Source: Chondrilla cf. caribensis (Eukaryota > Porifera > Demospongiae > Chondrillida > Chondrillidae). From it: 64,000 nucleotides of DNA. Below are positions 19,171-33,400 of this stretch, piece after piece. The stretch covers positions 1-64,000 of the forward strand of contig OZ026551.1 of the NCBI GenBank assembly GCA_964020155.1, in the 5' to 3' direction. Under the pieces are notes generated by a model. The model was not told the origin of the DNA, did no database searches, and saw only the letters and a program-made list of their open reading frames with translations. The first letter of the stretch is position 1. Each line of letters begins with the position of its first letter. The position numbers and the translations under genes are program-made.

Positions 19171-22100
19171 CTACCAGGTCCAGGAGTGTGTCTGTGCATT
19201 TGGATTTGAGCTATGATGCATCACGTGCACACAGGAGAGGCTGTGGTGACAAGACAAAAAATTGACATTTTTTGGGCTTGTCACCACGAGGCTTATAGCG
19301 CACTCAGGACAATCAGAATGCTTACGAAATTGTGTTGGTGAGTTAGGCATGGACACTAGGTAGCCCATGGTGACCAGCAAAGAAATCTCAAATTGCTTAC
19401 GTGATCACCACAAGGCGTAATACACTTATATATGAATCTACATACAAAGTATATATATATTGGTAATAGGGGGAAATTTTGGTCGACATCAAAATGCACC
19501 TTTTTGTTATCAGAAGGTAGCTACCAGGTCCAGGAGTGTGTCTGTGCATTTGGATTTGAGCTATGATGCATCACGTGCACACAGGAGAGGCCGTGGTGAC
19601 AAGACCAAAAATTGACATTTGTTTGGCTTGTCACCACGAGGCTTATAGCGCACTCAGGACAATCAGAATGCTTACGAAATTGTGTTGGTGAGTTAGGCAT
19701 GGACACTAGGTAGCCCTTGGTGACCAGCAAAGAAATCTCAAATTGCTTAGGTGATCACCACAAGGCGTAATACACATATATATATGAATCTACATACAAA
19801 GTATATACATTGGCAATAGGGGGAAATTTTGGTCGAAATCAAAATGCATGTTTTTGTTATCAGAAGGTAGCTACCAGGTCCAGGAGTGTGTCTGTGCATT
19901 TGGATTTGAGCTATGATGCATCACGTGCACACAGGAGAGGCCGTGGTGACAAGACCAAAAATTGACATTTTTTGGGCTTGTCACCACGAGGCTTATAGCG
20001 CACTCAGGACAATCAGAATGCTTACGAAATTGTGTTGGTGAGTTAGGCATGGACACTAGGTAGCCCATGGTGATCAGCAAAGAAATATCAAATTGCTTAG
20101 GTGATCACCCAAGGCGTAATACACTTATATATAAATCTACATACAAAGTATATATATATTGGTAATAGAGGGAAATTTTGGTCGACATCAAAATGAAACT
20201 TTTTGCTATCAGAAGGTAGCTACCAGGTCCAGGAGTGTGTCTGTGCATTTGGATTTGAGCTATGATGCATCACGTGCACACAGGAGAGGCTGTGGTGATA
20301 AGACAAAAAATTGACATTTTTTGGGCTTGTCACCACGAGGCTTATAGCGCACTCAGGACAATCAGAATGCTTACGAAATTGTGTTGGTGAGTTAGGCATG
20401 GACACTAGGTAGCCCATGGTGACCAGCAAAGAAATCTCAAATTGCTTAGGTGATCACCACAAAGCGTAATACACTTTTATATGAATCTACATACAAAGTA
20501 TATACATTTTATTATATGTGGCACTGGGGGGAAATTTTGGTCGACACCAAAATGCAACTTTTTGCTATCAGAAGGTAGCTACCAGGTCCAGGAGTGTGTC
20601 TGTGCATTTGGATTTGAGCTATGATGCATCACGTGCACACAGGAGAGGCCGTGGTGACAAGACCAATTTTGACATTTTTTGGGCTTGTCACCACGAGGCT
20701 TATAGCGCACTCAGGACAATCAGAATGCTTACGAAATTGTGTTGGTGAGTTAGGCATGGACACTAGGTAGCCCTTGGTGACCAGCAAAGAAATATCAAAT
20801 TGCTTAGGTGATCACCCAAGGCGTAATACACTTATATATGAATCTACATACAAAGTATATATATATTGGCAATAGAGGGAAATTTTGGTCGAAATCAAAA
20901 TGCATCTTTTTGCTATCAGAAGGTAGCTACCAGGTCCAGGAGTGTGTCTGTGCATTTGGATTTGAGCTATGATGCATCACGTGCACACAGGAGAGGCCGT
21001 GGTGACAAGACAAAAAATTGACATTTTTTGGGCTTGTCACCACGAGGCTTATAGCGCACTCAGGACAATCAGAATGCTTACGAAATTGTGTTGGTGAGTT
21101 AGGCATGGACACTAGGTAGCCCATGGTGACCAGCAAAGAAATCTCAAATTGCTTACGTTATCACCACAAGGCGTAATGCACTTATATATGAATCTACATA
21201 CATAGTATATATATATTGGTAATAGGGGGAAATTTTGGTCGACATCAAAATGCACCATTTTGTTATCAGAAGGTAGCTACCAGGTCCAGGAGTGTGTCTG
21301 TGCATTTGGATTTGAGCTATGATGCATCACGTGCACACAGGAGAGGCCGTGGTGACAAGACCAAAAATTGACATTTGTTTGGCTTGTCACCACGAGGCTT
21401 ATAGCGCACTCAGGACAATCAGAATGCTTACGAAATTGTGTTGGTGAGTTAGGCATGGACACTAGGTAGCCCTTGGTGACCAGCAAAGAAATCTCAAATT
21501 GCTTAGGTGATCACCCAAGGCGTAATACACATATATATATGAATCTACATACAAAGTATATACATTGGCAATAGGGGGAAATTTTGGTCGAAATCAAAAT
21601 GCATGTTTTTGCTATCAGAAGGTAGCTACCAGGTCCAGGAGTGTGTCTGTGCATTTGGATTTGAGCTATGATGCATCACGTGCACACAGGAGAGGCCGTG
21701 GTGACAAGACCAAAAATTGACATTTTTTGGGCTTGTCACCACGAGGCTTATAGCGCACTCAGGACAATCAGAATGCTTACGAAATTGTGTTGGTGAGTTA
21801 GGCATGGACACTAGGTAGCCCATGGTGACCAGCAAAGAAATCTCAAATTGCTTAGGTGATCACCCAAGGCGTAATACACTTATATATGAATCTACATACA
21901 AAGTATATATATATTGGCAATAGAGGGAAATTTTGGTCGAAATCAAAATGCATCTTTTTGCTATCAGAAGTTAGCTACCAGGTCCAGGAGTGTGTCTGTG
22001 CATTTGGATTTGAGCTATGATGCATCACGTGCACACAGGAGAGGCCGTGGTGACAAGACAAAAAATTGACATTTTTTGGGCTTGTCACCACGAGGCTTAT

Positions 22101-24438
22101 AGCGCACTCAGGACAATCAGAATGCTTACGAAATTGTGTTGGTGAGTTAGGCATGGACACTAGGTAGCCCATGGTGACCAGCAAAGAAATATCAAATTGC
22201 TTAGGTGATCACCACAAAGCGTAATACACTTATATATGAATCTACATACAAAGTATATACATTTTATTATATGTGGCACTGGGGGGAAATTTTGGTCGAC
22301 ACCAAAATGCAACTTTTTGCTATCAGAAGGTAGCTACCAGGTCCAGGAGTGTGTCTGTGCATTTGGATTTGAGCTATGATGCATCACGTGCACACAGGAG
22401 AGGCCGTGGTGACAAGACCAAAATTGACATTTTTTGGGCTTGTCACCACGAGGCTTATAGCGCACTCAGGACAATCAGAATGCTTACGAAATTGTGTTGG
22501 TGAGTTAGGCATGGACACTAGGTAGCCCATGGTGACCAGCAAAGAAATCTCAAATTGCTTAGGTGATCACCCAAGGCGTAATACACTTATATATGAATCT
22601 ACATACAAAGTATATATATATTGGCAATAGAGGGAAATTTTGGTCGAAATCAAAATGCATCTTTTTGCTATCAGAAGGTAGCTACCAGGTCCAGGAGTGT
22701 GTCTGTGCATTTGGATTTGAGCTATGATGCATCACGTGCACACAGGAGAGGCCGTGGTGACAAGACAAAAAATTGACATTTTTTGGGCTTGTCACCACGA
22801 GGCTTATAGCGCACTCAGGACAATCAGAATGCTTACGAAATTGTGTTGGTGAGTTAGGCATGGATACTAGGTAGCCCATGGTGACCAGCAAAGAAATCTC
22901 AAATTGCTTACGTTATCACCACAAGGCGTAATGAACTTATATATGAATCTACATACAAAGTATATATATATTGGTAATAGGTTGAAATTTTGGTCGACAT
23001 CAAAATGCACCATTTTGTTATCAGAAGGTAGCTACCAGGTCCAGGAGTGTGTCTGTGCATTTGGATTTGAGCTATGATGCATCACGTGCACACAGGAGAG
23101 GCCGTGGTGACAAGACCAAAAATATACATTTGTTTGGCTTGTCACCACGAGGCTTATAGCGCACTCAGGACAATCAGAATGCTTACGAAATTGTGTTGGT
23201 GAGTTAGGCATGGACACTAGGTAGCCCTTGGTGACCAGCAAAGAAATCTCAAATTGCTTAGGTGATCACCCAAGGCGTAATACACATATATATATGAATC
23301 TACATACAAAGTATATACATTGGCAATAGGGGGAAATTTTGGTCGAAATCAAAATGCATGTTTTTGCTATCAGAAGGTAGCTACCAGGTCCAGGAGTGTG
23401 TCTGTGCATTTGGATTTGAGCTATGATGCATCACGTGCACACAGGAGAGGCCGTGGTGACAAGATCAAAAATTGACATTTTTTGGGCTTGTCACCACGAG
23501 GCTTATAGCGCACTCAGGACAATCAGAATGCTTACGAAATTGTGTTGGTGAGTTAGGCATGGACACTAGGTAGCCCATGGTGACCAGCAAAGAAATCTCA
23601 AATTGCTTAGGTGATCACCACAAAGCGTAATACACTTATATATGAATCTACATACAAAGTATATACATTTTATTATATGTGGCACTGGGGGGAAATTTTG
23701 GTCGACACCAAAATGCAACTTTTTGCTATCAGAAGGTAGCTACCAGGTCCAGGAGTGTGTCTGTGCATTGGGATTTGAGCTATGATGCATCACGTGCACA
23801 CAGGAGAGGCCGTGGTGACAAGACCACAAATTGACATTTTTTGGGCTTGTCACCACGAGGCTTATAGCGCACTCAGGACAATCAGAATGCTTACGAAATT
23901 GTGTTGGTGAGTTAGGCATGGACACTAGGTAGCCCATGGTGACCAGCAAAGAAATCTCAAATTGCTTAGGTGATCACCCAAGGCGTAATACACTTATATA
24001 TGAATCTACATACAAAGTATATATATATTGGCAATAGAGGGAAATTTTGGTCGACATCAAAATGCATCTTTTTGCTATCAGAAGTTAGCTACCAGGTCCA
24101 GGAGTGTGTCTGTGCATTTGGATTTGAGCTATGATGCATCACGTGCACACAGGAGAGGCCGTGGTGACAAGACAAAAAATTGACATTTTTTGGGCTTGTC
24201 ACCACGAGGCTTATAGCGCACTCAGGACAATCAGAATGCTTACGAAATTGTGTTGGTGAGTTAGGCATGGACACTAGGTAGCCCATGGTGACCAGCAAAG
24301 AAATCTCAAATTGCTTACGTTATCACCACAAGGCGTAATGCACTTATATATGAATCTACATACAAAGTATATATATATTGGTAATAGGGGGAAATTTTGG
24401 TCGACATCAAAATGCACCATTTTGTTATCAGAAGGTAG
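19171..24438 (+). repeat. Satellite block D, ~1756-bp higher-order repeat, three copies
   Basis: Five-monomer units start near 19171, 20927 and 22682; the pattern continues to about 25000. Diagnostic variants recur at this spacing: TTGCTTACGT(G/T)ATCACC, ATTTGTTTGGCTTG, a TACACATATATATATG leader, and one 359-bp monomer. Small differences between copies (such as GTTGAAATTT near 22981) mark individual units. Confidence 0.88.
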
Positions 24439-27400
24439 CTACCAGGTCCAGGAGTGTGTCTGTGCATTTGGATTTGAGCTATGATGCATCACGTGCACAC
24501 AGGAGAGGCCGTGGTGACAAGACAAAAAATTGACATTTCTTGGGCTTGTCACCACGAGGCTTATAGCGCACTCAGGACAATCAGAATGCTTACGAAATTG
24601 TGTTGGTGAGTTAGGCATGGACACTAGGTAGCCCTTGGTGACCAGCAAAGAAATCTCAAATTGCTTAGGTGATCACCCAAGGCGTAATACACATATATAT
24701 ATGAATCTACATACAAAGTATATACATTGGCAATAGGGGGAAATTTTGGTCGAAATCAAAATGCATGTTTTTGCTATCAGAAGGTAGCTACCAGGTCCAG
24801 GAGTGCGTCTGTGCATTTGGATTTGAGCTGTGATGCATCACGTGCACACAGGAGAGGCCGTGGTGACAAGACAAAAAATTGACATTTTTTGGGCTTGTCA
24901 CCACGAGGCTTATAGCGCACTCAGGACAATCAGAATGCTTACGAAATTGTGTTGGTGAGTTAGGCATGGACACTAGGTAGCCCTTGGTGACCAGCAAAGA
25001 AATATCAAATTGCTTAGGTGATCACCACAAGGCGTATTACACGCATATATGAATTTACATACAAAGTATATACATTTTATTATATTTGGCACTGGGGGGG
25101 AAATTTTGGTCAACATCAAAATGCATCTTTTTGCTATCAGAAGGTAGCTACCAGGTCCAGGAGTGTGTCTGTGCATTTGGATTTGAGCTATGATGCATCA
25201 CGTGCACACAGGAGAGGCCGTGGTGACAAGACCAAAAATTGACATTTTTTGGGCTTGTCACCACGAGGCTTATAGCGCACTCAGGACAATCAGAATGCTT
25301 ACGAAATTGTGTTGGTGAGTTAGGCATGGACACTAGGTAGCCCTTGGTGACCAGCAAAGAAATATCAAATTGCTTAGGTGATCACCCAAGGCGTAATACA
25401 CTTATATATGAATCTACATACAAAGTATATACATTGGCAATAGGGGGAAATTTCGGTCGATATCAAAATGCATCTTTTTGCTATCAGAAGGTAGCTACCA
25501 GGTCCAGGAGTGCGTCTGTGCATTTGGATTTGAGCTATGATGCATCACGTGCACACAGGAAAGGCCGTGGTGACAAGACCAAAATTATACATTTTTTGGG
25601 CTTGTCACCACGAGGCTTATAGCGCACTCAGGACAATCAGAATGCTTACGAAATTGTGTTGGTGAGTTAGGCATGGACACTAGGTAGCCCATGGTGACCA
25701 GCAAAGAAATATCAAATTGCTTAGGTGATCACCACAAGGCGTATTACACGCATATATGAATGTACATACAAAGTATATACATTATATTATATGTGGCACT
25801 GGGGGGAAATTTTGGTCGACACCAAAATGAAACTTTTTGCTATCAGAAGGTAGCTACCAGGTCCAGGAGTGTGTCTGTGCATTTGGATTTGAGCTATGAT
25901 GCATCACGTGCACACAGGAGAGGCCGTGGTGACAAGACCAAAAATTGACATTTTTTGGGCTTGTCACCACGAGGCTTATAGCGCACTCAGGACAATCTGA
26001 ATGCTTACGAAATTGTGTTGGTGAGTTAGGCATGGACACTAGGTAGCCCTTGGTGACCAGCAAAGAAATATCAAATAGCTTATGTTATCACCCAAGGCGT
26101 AATACACTTATATATGAATCTACGAATATACAAAGAATATACATTGGCAATAGGGGGAAATTTTGGTCGACATCAAAATGAAACTTTTTGCTATCAGAAG
26201 GTAGCTACCAGGTCCAGGAGTGTGTCTGTGCATTTGGATTTGACCTATGATGCATCACGTGCACACAGGAGAGGCCGTGGTGACAAGATCAAAAATTGAC
26301 ATTTTTTGGGCTTGTCACCACGAGGCTTATAGCGCACTCAGGACAATCAGAATGCTTACGAAATTGTGTTGGTGAGTTAGGCATGGACACTAGGTAGCCC
26401 ATGGTGACCAGCAAAGAAATATCAAATTGCTTAGGTGATCACCCAAGGCGTAATACACTTATATATGAATCTACATACAAAGTATATACATTGGCAATAG
26501 GGGGAAATTTCGGTCGATATCAAAATGCATCTTTTTGCTATCAGAAGGTAGCTACCAGGTCCAGGAGTGTGTCTGTGCATTTGGATTTGAGCTATGATGC
26601 ATAACGTGCACACAGGAAAGGCCGTGGTGACAAGACCAAAATTATACATTTTTTGGGCTTGTCACCACGAGGCTTATAGCGCACTCAGGACAATCAGAAT
26701 GCTTACGAAATTGTGTTGGTGAGTTAGGCATGGACACTAGGTAGCCCTTGGTGACCAGCAAAGAAATATCAAATTGCTTAGGTGATCACCACAAGGTGTA
26801 TTACACGCATATATGAATGTACATACAAAGTATATACATTATATTATATGTGGCACTGGGGGGAAATTTTGGTCGACACCAAAATGAAACTTTTTGCTAT
26901 CAGAAGGTAGCTACCAGGTCCAGGAGTGTGTCTGTGCATTTGGATTTGAGCTATGATGCATCACGTGCACACAGGAGAGGCCGTGGTGACAAGACCAAAA
27001 ATTGACATTTTTTGGGCTTGTCACCACGAGGCTTATAGCGCACTCAGGACAATCTGAATGCTTACGAAATTGTGTTGGTGAGTTAGGCATGGACACTAGG
27101 TAGCCCTTGGTGACCAGCAAAGAAATATCAAATAGCTTATGTTATCACCCAAGGCGTAATACACTTATATATGAATCTACGAATATACAAAGAATATACA
27201 TTGGCAATAGGGGGAAATTTTGGTCGACATCAAAATGAAACTTTTTGCTATCAGAAGGTAGCTACCAGGTCCAGGAGTGTGTCTGTGCATTTGGATTTGA
27301 GCTATGATGCATCACGTGCACACAGGAAAGGCCATGGTGACAAGATCAAAAATTGACATTTTTTGGGCTTGTCACCACGAGGCTTATAGCGCACTCAGGA

Positions 27401-30400
27401 CAATCAGAATGCTTACGAAATTGTGTTGGTGAGTTAGGCATGGACACTAGGTAGCCCTTGGTGACCAGCAAAGAAATATCAAATTGCTTAGGTGATCACC
27501 CAAGGCGTAATACACTTATATATGAATCTACATACAAAGTATATACATTGGCAATAGGGGGAAATTTTGGTCGAAATCAAAATGCATCTTTTTGCCATCA
27601 GAAGGTAGCTACCAGGTCCAGGAGTGTGTCTGTGCATTTGGATTTGAGCTATGATGCATCACGTGCACACAGGAGAGGCCGTGGTGACAAGATCAAAAAT
27701 TGACATTTTTTGGGCTTGTCACCACGAGGCTTATAGCGCACTCAGGACAATCAGAATGCTTACGAAATTGTGTTGGTGAGTTAGGCATGGACACTAGGTA
27801 GCCCATGGTGACCAGCAAAGAAATATCAAATTGTTTAGGTGATCACCTCAAGAAGTAACACACTTATATATGAATCTAAATACAAGGTATATACATTGGC
27901 AATAGGGGGAAATTTTGGTCGACATCAAAATGAAACTTTTTGCTATCAGAAGGTAGCTACAAGGTCCAGGAGTGTGTCTGTGCATTCAGATTTGAGCTAT
28001 GATGCATCACGTGCACACAGGAGAGGCCGTGTTGACAAGATCAAAAATTGACATTTTTTGGTCTTGTCACCACGAGGCTTATAGCGCACTCTGGACAATC
28101 AGAACGCTTACGAAATTGTGTTGGTGAGTTAGGCATGGACACTAGGTAGCCCTTGGTGACCAGCAAAGAAATATCAAATTGCTTAGGTGATCACCCAAGG
28201 CGTAATACACTTATATATGAATCTACATACAAAGTATATACATTGGCAATAGGGAGAAATTTTGGTCGACATCAAAATGCATCTTTTTGCTATCAGAAGG
28301 TAGCTACCAGGTCCAGGAGTGTGTCTGTGCATTTGGATTTGAGCTATGATGCATCACGTGCACACAGGAGAGGCCGTGGTGACAAGATCAAAAATTGACA
28401 TTTTTTGGGCTTGTCACCACGAGGCTTATAGCGCACTCAGGACAATCAGAATGCTTACGAAATTGTGTTGGTGAGTTAGGCATGGACACTAGGTAGCCCT
28501 TGGTGACCAGCAAAGAAATCTCAAATTGCTTAGGTGATCACCACAAGGCGTATTACACGCATATATGAATGTACATACAAAGTATATACATTTTATTATA
28601 TGTGGCACTGGGGGGAAATTTTGGTCGACACCAAAATGCAACTTTTTGCTATCAGAAGGTAGCTACCAGGTCCAGGAGTGTGTCTGTGCATTTGGATTTG
28701 AGCTATGATGCATAACGTGCACACAGGAGAGGCCGTGGTGACAAGACAAAAAATTGACATTTTTTGGGCTTGTCACCACGAGGCTTATAGCGCACTCAGG
28801 ACAATCAGAATGCTTACGAAATTGTGTTGGTGAGTTAGGCATGGACACTAGGTAGCCCTTGGTGACCAGCAAAGAAATATCAAATTGCTTAGGTGATCAC
28901 CCAAGGCGTAATACACTTATATATGAATCTACATACAAAGTATATACATTGGCAATAGGGGGAAATTTCGGTCGATATCAAAATGCATCTTTTTCCTATC
29001 AGAAGGTAGCTACAAGGTCCAGGAGTGCGTCTGTGCATTTGGATTTGAGCTATGATGCATCACGTGCACACAGGAAAGGCCGTGGTGACAAGACCAAAAT
29101 TATACATTTTTTGGGCTTGTCACCACGAGGCTTATAGCGCACTCAGGACAATCAGAATGCTTACGAAATTGTGTTGGTGAGTTAGGCATGGACACTAGGT
29201 AGCCCTTGGTGACCAGCAAAGAAATCTCAAATTGCTTAGGTGATCACCACAAGGCGTATTACACGCATATATGAATGTACATACAAAGTATATACATTAT
29301 ATTATATGTGGCACTGGGGGGAAATTTTGGTCGACACCAAAATGCATCTTTTTGCTATCAGAAGGTAGCTACCAGGTCCAGGAGTGTGTCTGTGCATTTG
29401 GATTTGAGCTATGATGCATCACGTGCACACAGGAGAGGCCGTGGTGACAAGACAAAAAATTGACATTTTTTGGGCTTGTCACCACGAGGCTTATAGCGCA
29501 CTCAGGACAATCAGAATGCTTACGAAATTGTGTTGGTGAGTTAGGCATGGACACTAGGTAGCCCATGGTGACCAGCAAAGAAATATCAAATTGTTTAGGT
29601 GATCACCTCAAGAAGTAACACACTTATATATGAATCTAAATACAAGGTATATACATTGGCAATAGGGGGAAATTTTGGTCGACATCAAAATGAAACTTTT
29701 TGCTATCAGAAGGTAGCTACAAGGTCCAGGAGTGTGTCTGTGCATTCAGATTTGAGCTATGATGCATCACGTGCACACAGGAGAGGCCGTGTTGACAAGA
29801 TCAAAAATTGACATTTTTTGGTCTTGTCACCACGAGGCTTATAGCGCACTCTGGACAATCAGAACGCTTACGAAATTGTGTTGGTGAGTTAGGCATGGAC
29901 ACTAGGTAGCCCTTGGTGACCAGCAAAGAAATATCAAATTGCTTAGGTGATCACCCAAGGCGTAATACACTTATATATGAATCTACATACAAAGTATATA
30001 CATTGGCAATAGGGAGAAATTTTGGTCGACATCAAAATGCATCTTTTTGCTATCAGAAGGTAGCTACCAGGTCCAGGAGTGTGTCTGTGCATTTGGATTT
30101 GAGCTATGATGCATCACGTGCACACAGGAGAGGCCGTGGTGACAAGATCAAAAATTGACATTTTTTGGGCTTGTCACCACGAGGCTTATAGCGCACTCAG
30201 GACAATCAGAATGCTTACGAAATTGTGTTGGTGAGTTAGGCATGGACACTAGGTAGCCCTTGGTGACCAGCAAAGAAATCTCAAATTGCTTAGGTGATCA
30301 CCACAAGGCGTATTACACGCATATATGAATGTACATACAAAGTATATACATTTTATTATATGTGGCACTGGGGGGAAATTTTGGTCGACACCAAAATGCA

Positions 30401-33400
30401 ACTTTTTGCTATCAGAAGGTAGCTACCAGGTCCAGGAGTGTGTCTGTGCATTTGGATTTGAGCTATGATGCATAACGTGCACACAGGAGAGGCCGTGGTG
30501 ACAAGACAAAAAATTGACATTTTTTGGGCTTGTCACCACGAGGCTTATAGCGCACTCAGGACAATCAGAATGCTTACGAAATTGTGTTGGTGAGTTAGGC
30601 ATGGACACTAGGTAGCCCTTGGTGACCAGCAAAGAAATATCAAATTGCTTAGGTGATCACCCAAGGCGTAATACACTTATATATGAATCTACATACAAAG
30701 TATATACATTGGCAATAGGGGGAAATTTCGGTCGATATCAAAATGCATCTTTTTCCTATCAGAAGGTAGCTACAAGGTCCAGGAGTGCGTCTGTGCATTT
30801 GGATTTGAGCTATGATGCATCACGTGCACACAGGAAAGGCCGTGGTGACAAGACCAAAATTATACATTTTTTGGGCTTGTCACCACGAGGCTTATAGCGC
30901 ACTCAGGACAATCAGAATGCTTACGAAATTGTGTTGGTGAGTTAGGCATGGACACTAGGTAGCCCTTGGTGACCAGCAAAGAAATCTCAAATTGCTTAGG
31001 TGATCACCACAAGGCGTATTACACGCATATATGAATGTACATACAAAGTATATACATTATATTATATGTGGCACTGGGGGGAAATTTTGGTCGACACCAA
31101 AATGCATCTTTTTGCTATCAGAAGGTAGCTACCAGGTCCAGGAGTGTGTCTGTGCATTTGGATTTGAGCTATGATGCATCACGTGCACACAGGAGAGGCC
31201 GTGGTGACAAGACAAAAAATTGACATTTTTTGGGCTTGTCACCACGAGGCTTATAGCGCACTCAGGACAATCAGAATGCTTACGAAATTGTGTTGGTGAG
31301 TTAGGCATGGACACTAGGTAGCCCTTGGTGACCAGCAAAGAAATATCAAATTGCTTAGGTGATCACCCAAGGCGTAATACACTTATAGATGAATCTACAT
31401 ACAAAGTATATACATTGGCAATAGGGAGAAATTTTGGTCGACATCAAAATGCATCTTTTTGCTATCAGAAGGTAGCTACCAGGTCCAGGAGTGTGTCTGT
31501 GCATTTGGATTTGAGCTATGATGCATCACGTGCACACAGGAGAGGCCGTGGTGACAAGACAAAAAATTGACATTTTTTGGGCTTGTCACCACGAGGCTTA
31601 TAGCGCACTCAGGACAATCAGAATGCTTACGAAATTGTGTTGGTGAGTTAGGCATGGACACTAGGTAGCCCATGGTGACCAGCAAAGAAATCTCAAATTG
31701 CTTACGTTATCACCACAAGGCGTAATGAACTTATATATGAATCTACATACAAAGTATATATATATTTGTAATAGGGGGAAATTTTGGTCGACATCAAAAT
31801 GCACCATTTTGTTATCAGAAGGTAGCTACCAGGTCCAGGAGTGTGTCTGTGCATTTGGATTTGAGCTATGATGCATCACGTGCACACAGGAGAGACCGTG
31901 GTGACAAGACCAAAAATTGACATTTCTTGGGCTTGTCACCACGAGGCTTATAGCGCACTCAGGACAATCAGAATGCTTACGAAATTGTGTTGGTGAGTTA
32001 GGCATGGACACTAGGTAGCCCTTGGTGACCAGCAAAGAAATCTCAAATTGCTTAGGTGATCACCCAAGGCGTAATACACATATATATATGAATCTACATA
32101 CAAAGTATATACATTGGCAATAGGGGGAAATTTTGGTCGAAATCAAAATGCATGTTTTTGCTATCAGAAGGTAGCTACCAGGTCCAGGAGTGTGTCTGTG
32201 CATTTGGATTTGAGCTGTGATGCATCACGTGCACACAGGAGAGGCCGTGGTGACAAGACAAAAAATTGACATTTTTTTGGCTTGTCACCACGAGGCTTAT
32301 AGCGCACTCAGGACAATCAGAATGCTTACGAAATTGTGTTGGTGAGTTAGGCATGGACACTAGGTAGCCCTTGGTGACCAGCAAAGAAATATCAAATTGC
32401 TTAGGTGATCACCACAAGGCGTATTACACGCATATATGAATTTACATACAAAGTATATACATTTTATTATATTTGGCACTGGGGGGGAAATTTTGGTCAA
32501 CATCAAAATGCATCTTTTTGCTATCAGAAGGTAGCTACCAGGTCCAGGAGTGTGTCTGTGCATTTGGATTTGAGCTATGATGCATCACGTGCACACAGGA
32601 GAGGCCGTGGTGACAAGACCAAAAATTGACATTTTTTGGGCTTGTCACCACGAGGCTTATAGCGCACTCTGGACAATCAGAATGCTTACGAAATTGTGTT
32701 GGTGAGTTAGGCATGGACACTAGGTAGCCCTTGGTGACCAGCAAAGAAATCTCAAATTGCTTAGGTGATCACCCAAGGCGTAATACACTTATATATGAAT
32801 CTACATACAAAGTATATACATTGGCAATAGGGGGAAATTTCGGTCGATATCAAAATGCATCTTTTTGCTATCAGAAGGTAGCTACCAGGTCCAGGAGTGC
32901 GTCTGTGCATTTGGATTTGAGCTATGATGCATCACGTGCACACAGGAAAGGCCGTGGTGACAAGACCAAAATTATACATTTTTTGGGCTTGTCACCACGA
33001 GGCTTATAGCGCACTCAGGACAATCAGAATGCTTACGAAATTGTGTTGGTGAGTTAGGCATGGACACTAGGTAGCCCATGGTGACCAGCAAAGAAATATC
33101 AAATTGCTTAGGTGATCACCACAAGGCGTATTACACGCATATATGAATGTACATACAAAGTATATACATTATATTATATGTGGCACTGGGGGGAAATTTT
33201 GGTCGACACCAAAATGAAACTTTTTGCTATCAGAAGGTAGCTACCAGGTCCAGGAGTGTGTCTGTGCATTTGGATTTGAGCTATGATGCATCACGTGCAC
33301 ACAGGAGAGGCCGTGGTGACAAGACCAAAAATTGACATTTTTTGGGCTTGTCACCACGAGGCTTATAGCGCACTCAGGACAATCTGAATGCTTACGAAAT

